A stretch of DNA of 11,879 nt from an uncultured Blautia sp. (GCA_937900135.1 CALCDJ010000065.1:1-11879), one strand, 5' to 3'; counted from the stretch's first letter, positions 1 to 7,243 are shown. Notes: generated from the letters alone by a model not told the origin. Program-made: numbers and translations.

Positions 1-182
1 CTGAGTTTTAATCAGGATAGAGTTAGTTTAATTATCAATATGTCAGTACACTAGTCTCAATGTTAGACTACTACACCGAAAGGGGAGTTGCTTGTTAAAT
101 TGATTGAACCGCCGTGTACCGAACGGTATGCACGGTGGTGTGAGAGGTCGGGAAACTTATTTAAATTTCCCTCCTACTCAAT
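1..182 (+). mobile_element. 3' end of a group II intron (partial, continues left of the window)
   Basis: The last part of a group II intron ribozyme is present; the rest, including any reverse transcriptase gene, lies outside the window. The 3' end is set by domain VI, whose expected AY terminus falls at A181-T182, seven nucleotides counted from the bulged adenine A176. Positions 1-106 would be the domain IV tail or domain V junction; no protein can be recognised there. The 3' exon starts at about 183 and keeps a promoter for the next gene. The intron family is not assigned; the CGC-type triad in domain V is visible, but domain I, which would help classify it, is missing. Confidence 0.78.
107..182 (+). 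ncRNA. Group II intron domains V and VI
   Basis: Domain V: the basal helix pairs 108-116 with 131-139, including a G111-U136 wobble within a CGC triad (110-112). A two-base bulge (129-130) follows, then a short distal helix (117-120 with 125-128) capped by GAAC. Domain VI: 142-144 pairs with 177-179, A145 with U175, and 146-147 with 173-174, leaving A176 bulged as the branch point. The upper stem pairs GGGAAA (150-155) with TTTCCC (166-171). The catalytic hairpin, short linker and bulged-A hairpin are the diagnostic group II arrangement. The distal helix of domain V is short compared with the usual 34-nt form. Confidence 0.8.
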
Positions 183-200
183 TGTTGATCGGAAATGCAA

Positions 201-229
201 TAGACAGCAGGGAAGGGAAATGATAAAAT
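201..229 (+). promoter_or_regulatory. Sigma-A-like promoter for the first two-component operon
   Basis: A -35 TAGACA (201-206), 17-bp spacer and -10 TAAAAT (224-229), with an upstream TG (221-222) giving an extended -10. It starts about 19 bp after the intron boundary, so the insertion leaves it intact. Unlike three other promoters in the window it has no GTGA direct repeat, so it looks constitutive. Confidence 0.6.
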
Positions 230-262
230 AAAGGAAATATAGGAAGCTTGAGGAAAGATAAG

Positions 263-949
263 ATGAAATCATGGTTAATCTTAGTAATCGAAGACAACAG
301 AGAATTGAATGAGGCATTGTGTTATGCGTTGGAGAAGGAGGGATACAGGGCAGTTCCTGCTTTCTCCTTACAGGAGGCAAAAGCCAAATTTGAAGAATGG
401 AAAGACAGGCAGATGCCGCAGCTGCTCATACAGGATGTCAACCTCCCAGACGGAGAGGGATTTACTTTTTGCAGATGGATCAAGAAGCAAGGAGAAATCC
501 CGGTGCTTTTTCTGACGGCAAGAGATCTGGAGGAAGATGCTCTGAAAGGTTACGATGTGGGCGCAGAGGATTATATCACGAAGCCCTTTTCCATGAAAAT
601 TCTCCTGCGAAAGATTTCACTTATCTTAAACCGCAGCCAGGCAGAGGAAAAGAAGGTCTATGACGATGGAAATCTGTATATCGACTGGGAAAGAGCCAGG
701 ATCATGGTGAGAAAGGAAGAATGTATGGTGACTCCGACGGAATTTCGTCTGTTAAAGCTCCTTGCTGAAAATAAAGGGAAGCTTCTGACCTATGACATTC
801 TGCTGGAACAGCTATGGGACTGCGACGGACAGTTTGTAGATAAACATACGCTGGCAGTAAACATCAATCGCCTTCGTAAAAAAATCGAAGACACGGAACA
901 CAAATACATTTCCAATGTGTATGGGATGGGATATCAATGGGTTGGATAA
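263..949 (+). CDS. Response regulator, OmpR/PhoB family (module 1)
   Basis: Cytoplasmic DNA-binding response regulator, 228 aa. The receiver domain (about 4-122) has acidic pocket residues E10 and D11, phospho-acceptor D58 in the QDVNLPDG stretch, switch residue T85 and K107 in TKPF. The C-terminal winged helix (about 132-228) carries the family's DKHTLAVNINRLRKKIE recognition region and ends in YGMGYQWVG. The ATG at 263 is chosen because AGGAAAG lies 5 nt upstream and the protein then has exactly the length of the paralogue at 5397. A TTG at 248 would add five residues but has a poorer site. It overlaps the kinase gene by 13 bp. Its likely job, inferred from context, is to activate the ATPase-permease promoter at 1886-1943. 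Confidence 0.93.
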   Translation: MKSWLILVIEDNRELNEALCYALEKEGYRAVPAFSLQEAKAKFEEWKDRQMPQLLIQDVNLPDGEGFTFCRWIKKQGEIPVLFLTARDLEEDALKGYDVGAEDYITKPFSMKILLRKISLILNRSQAEEKKVYDDGNLYIDWERARIMVRKEECMVTPTEFRLLKLLAENKGKLLTYDILLEQLWDCDGQFVDKHTLAVNINRLRKKIEDTEHKYISNVYGMGYQWVG

Positions 950-1797
950 AACGAAAAGAAGCAGAACTTTTTGCGGATCAGGTGGAGGAAGCGCTGGATA
1001 CCATCTTGTCAGGCAGAGAACTGAGAGAACCAGAGGAGGTCACAGAAGATACCCTCTGGGGAAAATGCGGGGAGAAATTCTGGCAGTTATCACAGGTTTG
1101 GAACGTAAAAGAAGCAGACGCACTTCGGGAAAAGAAGCAGATGAAGAGTCTGATTTCTGATATCTCTCATCAGACGAAGATTCCATTGGCCAATATGAAG
1201 CTTTATCAGGAATTTCTCCAGGAAGAGGAGCTTTCAGAAAAAGGCCGGGAGTTCTTAAGGCGGATGGAAGAACAGACGGAGAAACTGGACTTTTTGCTTC
1301 AGAGCATGGTGAAAATGTCAAGACTGGAAAACGGGATCATTCAGATTAAAAAAGAAAAGGGAAAGCTGCAGGAAACATTAACGGCAGCAGTAAGCCAGAT
1401 CGTGCCTGCGGCCGCCAAAAAAGAAATGACACTTCGTGTTAACTGTGAGTCGGATTTGTTGCTGAACCATGACCGGAAATGGACGGAAGAGGCGATTTTT
1501 AATGTTCTGGATAATGCTGTAAAATATACGGACCCAAAGGGAAACATTGAAATTCAGGTCATTCCCCAGGAAATTTTTACAAAGATCAGTATACGGGATA
1601 ATGGAAAGGGGATTCTTCCGGAGCGCCAGGCAGAGATTTTTACACGCTTTTATCGGGAGCCGGAGGTTCATGACAATCATGGCGTTGGAATCGGGTTATA
1701 CCTGACAAGGAAGATCCTGGAACTGCAGAATGGATATATCGAGGTACGTTCAGAGGCCGGAAAGGGATCGGAATTTTGTCTGTACCTGCCGAATTGA
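937..1797 (+). CDS. Sensor histidine kinase lacking a membrane domain (module 1)
   Basis: A 286-aa histidine kinase, partner of the preceding regulator. The dimerisation/phosphotransfer helix has H78 in SDISHQTKIPLANM. The ATPase domain shows the N box (FNVLDNAVKY, N193), G1 box DNGKGI (221-226), F box IFTRFYR (234-240) and G2 box GVGIGL (249-254), so it looks catalytically complete. There is no hydrophobic segment: residue 1 corresponds to the point just after the second membrane helix of the paralogous kinase at 6080 (LFADQVEEALDTILSG here, LFSDAFCGQMDDMLSG there). It should therefore be cytosolic. The start overlaps the regulator gene by 13 bp and has only a weak GGGATGGG-like ribosome site, suggesting translational coupling. 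Either the sensor was lost or input comes from a cytosolic or partner protein. Confidence 0.92.
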   Translation: MGWIKRKEAELFADQVEEALDTILSGRELREPEEVTEDTLWGKCGEKFWQLSQVWNVKEADALREKKQMKSLISDISHQTKIPLANMKLYQEFLQEEELSEKGREFLRRMEEQTEKLDFLLQSMVKMSRLENGIIQIKKEKGKLQETLTAAVSQIVPAAAKKEMTLRVNCESDLLLNHDRKWTEEAIFNVLDNAVKYTDPKGNIEIQVIPQEIFTKISIRDNGKGILPERQAEIFTRFYREPEVHDNHGVGIGLYLTRKILELQNGYIEVRSEAGKGSEFCLYLPN

Positions 1798-1817
1798 AAG
1801 GAAACTATGGGGAAATC

Positions 1818-1854
1818 GTATATGAAGAAGTTTGAGCATTTTAAATTCATATAC
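1818..1854 (+). repeat. Intergenic inverted repeat (hairpin) between kinase 1 and ATPase 1
   Basis: Perfect 9-bp arms GTATATGAA (1818-1826) and TTCATATAC (1846-1854) surround a 19-nt loop in which TTT (1831-1833) can also pair with AAA (1843-1845). No T-tract follows, so it is not a standard intrinsic terminator. It could stabilise the 3' end of the kinase transcript, attenuate read-through into the transporter genes, or be a protein-binding site. Confidence 0.5.
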
Positions 1855-1885
1855 CAGGCAATGATGTGAGCATAGCGTTCAAAAA

Positions 1886-1943
1886 TCACAGTTTTGTGAC
1901 AATGTTAGATTGTGACAGGATTGTGATTTTTTCTTGTTATGAT
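1886..1943 (+). promoter_or_regulatory. Regulated promoter of the first ATPase-permease operon
   Basis: The -10 is TATGAT (1938-1943). A GTGA direct repeat at 1912 and 1923 (11-bp period) sits where a -35 would be; no good -35 hexamer is visible. This is the arrangement expected for activation by an OmpR-family regulator. An upstream inverted repeat TCACA-GTTT-TGTGA (1886-1899) and a second, TGACA-GGAT-TGTGA (1913-1926), fit the TNACA-N4-TGTNA form I recall for Bce-type regulators. The direct repeat is at the same distance from the -10 as in two other promoters of the window. Confidence 0.7.
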
Positions 1944-1996
1944 AGTAATAAGCCAAAAGAAAGCAGACGATTAAGGATATGGAAAAGGAGAAATTT

Positions 1997-2695
1997 ATGG
2001 AATCTTGGATCGTAGAAACAAAAAATCTGAAAAAATATTATCAACTGGGAAGCAATACCGTAAAAGCGTTGGATGGTGTGGATTTTCGAGTGAAGCCACA
2101 GGAGTTTGTAGCTATCATAGGAAAATCCGGAAGTGGAAAAAGTACGCTGATGCACATGATTGGCGGACTGGATGTGCCCACCAAAGGAGAAGTGATCGTT
2201 ACCGGAAAAAATTTGGCAGGTCTTACCAAGGAACAGCTTGCTGTATTTCGGAGAAGGCGGGTGGGATTTGTGTTCCAGAGCTATAACCTTGTTCCTGATT
2301 TGAATGTATATGAAAATGTTGTTTTGCCTATAGAATTGGATGGCAAACGGATCGATCACGAATTTGTAGACGGGATCTTAACCTTACTTCAACTGACTGA
2401 CAAGAAGGAAGCGCTGCCAGGCACCCTTTCCGGAGGACAACAGCAGCGTGTGGCCATTGCCCGGGCGATCGCGGCAAAACCTCAGATCCTTCTCTGTGAT
2501 GAACCCACCGGAAATCTGGATACCGCCACCAGTCACGACGTTATGGGACTTTTGAAAATTGTGGCAAAACAGTTTCGTCAGACGATTGTTTTGATCACCC
2601 ATGACAATGACATTGCACAGCTGGCAGACCGTATCGTACGGATCGAGGATGGAAAGATTGTGAAAGGAAGTGAGTTCTATGCTGAAAAACAATAA
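1997..2695 (+). CDS. ABC transporter ATPase, MacB/LolD/BceA-like (module 1)
   Basis: A 232-aa cytoplasmic ATPase that would energise the permease encoded next. Motifs: Walker A GKSGSGKST (42-50), Q-loop Q94 in FVFQSYNLVP, signature LSGGQ (144-148), Walker B ILLCDEP with E169, and H-loop H202 in LITHDND. The LSGGQQQR and EPTGNLD spellings are typical of the lipoprotein/antimicrobial-peptide export subfamily. ATG 1997 is chosen over ATG 1979 because AAAAGGAG lies 6 nt before it, whereas AAGGAT directly abuts 1979. It is closely similar to the ATPase at 7244. It overlaps the permease gene by 17 bp, so translation is probably coupled. Confidence 0.95.
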   Translation: MESWIVETKNLKKYYQLGSNTVKALDGVDFRVKPQEFVAIIGKSGSGKSTLMHMIGGLDVPTKGEVIVTGKNLAGLTKEQLAVFRRRRVGFVFQSYNLVPDLNVYENVVLPIELDGKRIDHEFVDGILTLLQLTDKKEALPGTLSGGQQQRVAIARAIAAKPQILLCDEPTGNLDTATSHDVMGLLKIVAKQFRQTIVLITHDNDIAQLADRIVRIEDGKIVKGSEFYAEKQ

Positions 2696-5207
2696 TCAGC
2701 CGGTGATACATCGCATGGCAAAAACCAATCTAAAAAGCAATTTCCGGCGCAGCATCACCATGACCGTTGCAGTGATGTTGTCTTCCTTCCTTTTGTTCAG
2801 CGTGTTTACCGTAGGTCTGACCTATCTGAAAATGAACAAACTCCAAAACATCCGTTTGAATGGAGCTGATTTTGATGCGATCCTGTATGGAGTAACTGAG
2901 GAACAGAAAACAATCCTGGAAAATGATGAGAATGTAAAACAGTTTGGGATTCTGACGGTTGCCGGAGCAGTCAAAGAAACAGAGGCGGATAAAACACCAG
3001 GCGTAGGACTGTTGTACGCAGACGAAGTATTATGGAAGGATATGATGGCGCCTACAAGAACTTTTTTGCAGGGAAAGTATCCGACCGTAGAAAATGAAAT
3101 TATGGTCACAGAGGAAGCCTTAAAAAAATGTGGATTTGAAAACAAAAAAACAGGGGATGAAATCACCTTCATATACGAGATCAAAGAGAAGCGCCAAGAG
3201 AAAACCTTCCGGATTAGTGGAATCTGGGACGGATTTGGCAGTATCGATAATTTCTTTGTATCAAAAGCCTTTTGTGATCAGGAAGGAATTGAGGAACTGT
3301 ATCATAGCCGATGTAATATTTCTTTTGAAAAAAGATGGATGTCCGAGGAAGAACAGCAGACATTTATTGATCACATGAAGCTGAAGAAATCCCAGCGTTT
3401 GCTCTATGTCTATGAATTCGGCAATGCTGCAGAAATTTTCTGGGGAATCGCGGGAATTGTGGCAGTTACCTGTCTGAGCGCTTATCTGCTGATCTATAAC
3501 ATCATGTATCTGTCTGTGGCTGGAAATATTCGTTATTATGGATTGTTGCAGACCATTGGAATGACAGGAAGCCAGATCCGTAGTCTGATAAAGAAACAGA
3601 TGCTTATGCTTGGTGGAATCGGATGTAGCCTGGGCCTTTTCCTTGGTTTTGGCGTTTCTTTTTCTCTGATCCCTGTGGTTATTGAATCTTTGGGAATGAA
3701 ACAGGGACAGACTGGCAAAGTCCAGGTGGCCTTCCATCCGGCAGTCTTTTTTCTGACGGTTTTTCTGACCGGGATATCTGTCTGGTATGCAGCCAGAAAA
3801 CCCATGCGTCTTGCCGTATCCAGTTCTCCCATAGAAGCGTTGGGATACCGTCCGGTTTCCAGCATCAAAAAAGGCCATAAGACAAAAAAGGGAAACCTGA
3901 TACGCCGGATGGCAGTGGAGCAACTGACCAGAAACAAAAAGAAGACCGTAGTTACCATGCTTTCTCTGTCAGCCAGCCTTTCTGTATTTGTCTGCCTGGT
4001 GATTTTACTTCACACCCAGTCTGCACGGGAATATGTCTACAACTACAGAGGACTTGATATGGTTGTAGAGAATGATACCATCCAAAATATAGCTGTGGAG
4101 CAGGACGAGGAAGGAAACGCGCAGCTTCAGGGGGTAAAACAGATCTTAGATCAGGAAATCCTGGATAAAATCAGAGAGACGGACGGCGTTGCAGATGTCT
4201 TTCCCGTAAGTTGTGTTTCCACGGTGATTCCATGGGAACCGGAAGTATCCGATGTTTGGATGAGAGAATTTTATGAGACTTGGATGGAAATCCCCTATGA
4301 AGACGATCTTGAAGAATATAAGAAGCATCCAGAGAATTTTGCCTCCTCATTAATCGGGATCACAGAAGCTGATTTTCGAGCGCTGAATCAGGAACTGGAG
4401 GAGCCTGTGGATGAAACAGCATTTCTAAAGGGCGAAACCTGTATTTTGTATCGGAACGGTTTATTTGAGCTGGACGAAAAGAAGCTGATAGGAAAAAAGA
4501 TTCTCTGCGGGGAATATGAAAATCCGGAACATATCTGTTCCTTTGAGATCACAGCGCTGACGGATATCAATGATTACACCGCTCTTTTGGGATATCCGCC
4601 CACTATGATTGTTATTGACCAGGCAGTTTCCAATTTTGTAAAAGAACCGATTATATTTAAAGTAGGGATACAGTATGAAAAAGAATTCGACGAAAAGACA
4701 GAACTTGCAGTGGAGAACATTCTCAGGGAAAGTCCGGATGCGTCAGATTTTTCCTGGGAGTCTAAGATCCAACAGGCTGAAATAGTAGAAAAAGCCCAGG
4801 GTCATATGGTTGAAATTGGTCTGGGAATTGTTTTGATCCTGGCGGTGATCGGGATGATGAATTACGTCAATACTTCTGTGGGAAATATCCAAAGTCGTCG
4901 AAAAGAGATTTCCATTATGGAAAGTGTGGGAATGTCAGAGCGTCAGGTTAGAAAAATGCTTATGTGGGAAGGAATATTCTATACAGGAGGCGTTATGTTT
5001 TTCACTCTGACTGTCGGATTGGGAATTACATATGCCATTTATCAGTCTATGAACTATATGGGAGCAGCGTTCTGGTTTCCGGTGATGCCGTTTCTTATAG
5101 CCTGTGTCTTACTTTTGACTGTGTGCATCGCAGTTCCCCTGCTTGCGTATGGGCAGCTGGAAAAGAGCGGAAGTCTGGTGGAACGCATCCGGGTGGATGT
5201 TGAATGA
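2679..5207 (+). CDS. ABC transporter permease with two FtsX-like cores (module 1)
   Basis: An 842-aa integral membrane protein, partner of the preceding ATPase. By hydrophobicity there are eight membrane helices in a 4+4 plan: one near residues 27-50, an extracytoplasmic domain of about 200 aa, three helices (about 253-280, 308-335, 355-371), a basic cytoplasmic linker, a helix near 422-446, a second extracytoplasmic domain of about 250 aa, and three final helices. Each core has the FtsX signature after its second helix (YYGLLQTIGMTGSQIR and ISIMESVGMSERQVRK). BceB proper has ten helices and one large loop, so this is a different FtsX-type layout. ATG 2679 is preferred to GTG 2670 because AAAGGA (2663-2668) is spaced for the former. 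Substrate is unknown; an envelope-active peptide is plausible from context only. Confidence 0.93.
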   Translation: MLKNNNQPVIHRMAKTNLKSNFRRSITMTVAVMLSSFLLFSVFTVGLTYLKMNKLQNIRLNGADFDAILYGVTEEQKTILENDENVKQFGILTVAGAVKETEADKTPGVGLLYADEVLWKDMMAPTRTFLQGKYPTVENEIMVTEEALKKCGFENKKTGDEITFIYEIKEKRQEKTFRISGIWDGFGSIDNFFVSKAFCDQEGIEELYHSRCNISFEKRWMSEEEQQTFIDHMKLKKSQRLLYVYEFGNAAEIFWGIAGIVAVTCLSAYLLIYNIMYLSVAGNIRYYGLLQTIGMTGSQIRSLIKKQMLMLGGIGCSLGLFLGFGVSFSLIPVVIESLGMKQGQTGKVQVAFHPAVFFLTVFLTGISVWYAARKPMRLAVSSSPIEALGYRPVSSIKKGHKTKKGNLIRRMAVEQLTRNKKKTVVTMLSLSASLSVFVCLVILLHTQSAREYVYNYRGLDMVVENDTIQNIAVEQDEEGNAQLQGVKQILDQEILDKIRETDGVADVFPVSCVSTVIPWEPEVSDVWMREFYETWMEIPYEDDLEEYKKHPENFASSLIGITEADFRALNQELEEPVDETAFLKGETCILYRNGLFELDEKKLIGKKILCGEYENPEHICSFEITALTDINDYTALLGYPPTMIVIDQAVSNFVKEPIIFKVGIQYEKEFDEKTELAVENILRESPDASDFSWESKIQQAEIVEKAQGHMVEIGLGIVLILAVIGMMNYVNTSVGNIQSRRKEISIMESVGMSERQVRKMLMWEGIFYTGGVMFFTLTVGLGITYAIYQSMNYMGAAFWFPVMPFLIACVLLLTVCIAVPLLAYGQLEKSGSLVERIRVDVE

Positions 5208-5214
5208 GGAAATC

Positions 5215-5243
5215 GTGACATAGAAATCTGCAAATGTTATAAT
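5215..5243 (+). promoter_or_regulatory. Near-consensus promoter upstream of regulator 2
   Basis: GTGACA (5215-5220, five of six matches to TTGACA), 17-bp spacer and a perfect TATAAT (5238-5243), beginning 8 bp after the stop codon of permease 1. It would give basal transcription of the second regulator-kinase pair through a leader of roughly 145 nt. The -35 hexamer is itself a GTGACA, the half-site found in the regulated promoters, so a bound regulator could also act here. Confidence 0.55.
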
Positions 5244-5339
5244 ATCTCCATTCATACATAGAAAAAAAGATATTTTACAGATCATTTAACAGAGGAGACT
5301 CCTCCAGGTAAAAGGAAGAAAAACCAGAAAATAATCCTC

Positions 5340-5373
5340 TCGTGAGGTTTCTGTGACATTTGGGTGTTATACT
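5340..5373 (+). promoter_or_regulatory. Regulated (probably autoregulated) promoter of regulator 2
   Basis: The -10 is TATACT (5368-5373), with GTGA direct repeats at 5342 and 5353 (11-bp period) in place of a -35. The spacing from repeat to -10 is identical to that at 1912-1943 and 7180-7211. Transcription would start about 20 nt before the ATG at 5397. It implies that the phosphorylated regulator raises its own synthesis. Confidence 0.65.
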
Positions 5374-5396
5374 GATAAAGAAGGGAGTGTGATAAG

Positions 5397-6083
5397 ATGC
5401 GAATTTTGGTAGTCGAGGATGATCGACTTTTGAACCATACGTTATGTTATAACCTGGAGGTGGCAGGCTATGTTGTGGACTCTGCAATGACAAAATCAGC
5501 AGCCGGTAATTTTCTGACCAGGCAGGATTATGACCTGATCGTGCTGGATGTAAACCTGCCGGATGGAAACGGCTTTGATTTCTGCCGTGAGGTAAAGGAA
5601 CGCCGGCCGGATACGGCAGTGATCTTCCTGACTGCAAATGATATGGAGAGCGATATGCTCAAAGGCTATGAGCTGGGCGCAGAGGACTATGTGACCAAGC
5701 CATTTCCCATGAGTGTGTTTCAAAAAAAGCTGTCCGTGGTGCTGGGGCGGCTGGCAAAACAGCCTGGAGGCGGTGATTGTTATGAAGACGGCGCACTGTC
5801 CATCAATTTCTCGGAGATGACAGCTTCCCTGTCCGGTAAGCCGCTGGTGTTCACTCCGTTGGAGTACCGGCTGTTGAAAGTCCTGACCAAAAATCCGCAG
5901 AATGTGTTGACCAGACAGGTGCTGCTCGAAAAGCTGTGGGATGCGGATGGGAATTTTGTGGATGAACACGCCCTGACCTCAGCCATCAGCCGGGTGCGGA
6001 ACAAAATTGAAACAGAGGGACGCCAGTATATCAAAACGGTGTACGGCATGGGCTATTTGTGGATCGGAGGGGCATTGAAATGA
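5397..6083 (+). CDS. Response regulator, OmpR/PhoB family (module 2)
   Basis: A 228-aa DNA-binding response regulator. The receiver domain (1-118) has E7, D8 and D9 in the acidic pocket, phospho-acceptor D51 in LDVNLPDGNGF, T79 in FLTAND and K101 in TKPF. The winged-helix domain (about 128-225) has the DEHALTSAISRVRNKIE recognition region and ends in YGMGYLWIGG. It is a clear paralogue of the regulator at 263 with the same length, but the recognition helices differ at several positions, so DNA preferences need not be identical. AAGGGAG lies 9 nt before the ATG. The stop codon overlaps the kinase start as ATGA. It probably activates its own promoter and that of the downstream ATPase. Confidence 0.95.
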   Translation: MRILVVEDDRLLNHTLCYNLEVAGYVVDSAMTKSAAGNFLTRQDYDLIVLDVNLPDGNGFDFCREVKERRPDTAVIFLTANDMESDMLKGYELGAEDYVTKPFPMSVFQKKLSVVLGRLAKQPGGGDCYEDGALSINFSEMTASLSGKPLVFTPLEYRLLKVLTKNPQNVLTRQVLLEKLWDADGNFVDEHALTSAISRVRNKIETEGRQYIKTVYGMGYLWIGGALK

Positions 6084-7111
6084 ATATGCAAAAACTCTCC
6101 ATCAACAAAGCCTGTATCCTTTTGGGGACACTTTTGCTGCTGGCGGTTGGTGCAGTTTCCGCCGCTGTTTATCTGCTGACCCGGAATACAACGGCTGTCT
6201 GGTATGTGTTCCTGTTCAGTGTCTTTGTCCTGTTCTGTGTCATTTGCTTTGTGGCTCTGATCCGCCGGAAACTGGTTCTGTTCTCGGATGCTTTTTGTGG
6301 CCAGATGGATGATATGCTTTCCGGGGATGCGCAGCCGAAGCAGACCGCCTGTGAGGAAAGCCTGTTCTATAAAATTAACTATCGGCTGGGGCGGCTGTAT
6401 GAGGTCATGCAGGAAAATAAAAACAGCATCGCAAAAGAACGGGCTGACCTGCAGGAACTGATTTCTGATATCTCCCATCAGGTTAAGACTCCGATCGCCA
6501 ATTTGAAAATGATCAACAATACACTGCTTGAAAACGAGGTTCCCCCGGAGAAACAAAAGGAATTTCTGACAGCTCAGGCCAGTCAGCTCGACAAGCTGGA
6601 CTTTCTTATGCAGGCTATGATTAAGACTTCCCGCCTGGAAACGGGAGTCATTTCGCTGGAGCAAAAACAGCAGCCAGTTTATGATACCCTTGCCGCTGCC
6701 CTGGGTGGGATTTTGCTTAATGCAGAAAAGAAACAAATAGATGTGCAGGTAGAATGTCCGGAGCATTTGGATGCGCGCCACGATAGAAAATGGACAAGCG
6801 AAGCCCTGTTCAACATTCTGGATAACGCAGTGAAGTACACCCCGGCAGGCGGGCAGATCCGTGTTTCGGTGGAAAGCTGGGAGATGTATGCGAAGATCGA
6901 CATTGCTGATACAGGCATCGGCATTTCGGAGCAGCACCAGGGGACGATTTTCAAACGGTTCTATCGGGAAGATGTGGTACATGATGTGGATGGCATTGGT
7001 ATTGGTCTGTATCTGGCTCGCGAGATCGTGACCTTGCAGGGCGGCTATATCCGGGTGGCGTCGGAGGTTGGGAAGGGTTCCATCTTTTCTGTTTTTTTAC
7101 CCCGAAAGTAG
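6080..7111 (+). CDS. Intramembrane-sensing histidine kinase (module 2)
   Basis: A 343-aa membrane histidine kinase. Two N-terminal helices (about 11-34 and 42-62) are joined by a loop of about seven residues (RNTTAVW), too short for an extracellular sensor domain. This is the BceS-like layout, in which the kinase is thought to sense through its transporter. H133 is the phospho-acceptor in SDISHQVKTPIANL. The ATPase domain has FNILDNAVKY (N249), DTGIGI (277-282), the IFKRFYR F box and GIGIGL (305-310). ATG 6080 is chosen for the ATGA overlap with the regulator stop and for GGAGG 9 nt upstream; an in-frame GTG at 6059 would only add residues overlapping the regulator. It is paralogous to the kinase at 937 over the whole cytoplasmic part. 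Confidence 0.94.
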   Translation: MNMQKLSINKACILLGTLLLLAVGAVSAAVYLLTRNTTAVWYVFLFSVFVLFCVICFVALIRRKLVLFSDAFCGQMDDMLSGDAQPKQTACEESLFYKINYRLGRLYEVMQENKNSIAKERADLQELISDISHQVKTPIANLKMINNTLLENEVPPEKQKEFLTAQASQLDKLDFLMQAMIKTSRLETGVISLEQKQQPVYDTLAAALGGILLNAEKKQIDVQVECPEHLDARHDRKWTSEALFNILDNAVKYTPAGGQIRVSVESWEMYAKIDIADTGIGISEQHQGTIFKRFYREDVVHDVDGIGIGLYLAREIVTLQGGYIRVASEVGKGSIFSVFLPRK

Positions 7112-7135
7112 ATCAGGTGTGGCCCCAAAATGGAA

Positions 7136-7211
7136 ATGTCACAGGTTCGTGACATTTGGAGCAGATTTTTTTGCGGCTCGTGACATTTTGGTGAGGTTTG
7201 GTCGTTACAAT
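7136..7211 (+). promoter_or_regulatory. Regulated promoter of the second ATPase-permease operon
   Basis: The -10 is TACAAT (7206-7211), with GTGA repeats at 7180 and 7191 (11-bp period) at the same distance from the -10 as in the other two regulated promoters. Upstream there is an inverted repeat ATGTCAC-N6-GTGACAT (7136-7155) with perfect 7-bp arms. GTGACAT occurs twice, 31 bp apart (7149 and 7180), about three helical turns, which would place bound dimers on one face of the DNA. No -35 hexamer is evident. Confidence 0.72.
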
Positions 7212-7243
7212 GGGTTTATCAAAAAGAAAGGATGGTGTTCTTT

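Noticed and set aside
1886..1926. CRP/FNR-type site because of TGTGA and TCACA half-sites
   Set aside because: The 4-bp spacing and the same GTGA repeats at the other two promoters fit the local response regulators better than a 6-bp-spaced CRP site.
5292..5304. Palindrome after permease 1 as a transcription terminator
   Set aside because: The stem is only 5 bp with a 3-nt loop and no T-run follows.
6053..6982. Long open frame on the - strand opposite kinase 2 (309 codons)
   Set aside because: It lies wholly antisense to a kinase with all expected motifs, has no recognisable domain and is rich in residues typical of a shadow frame.
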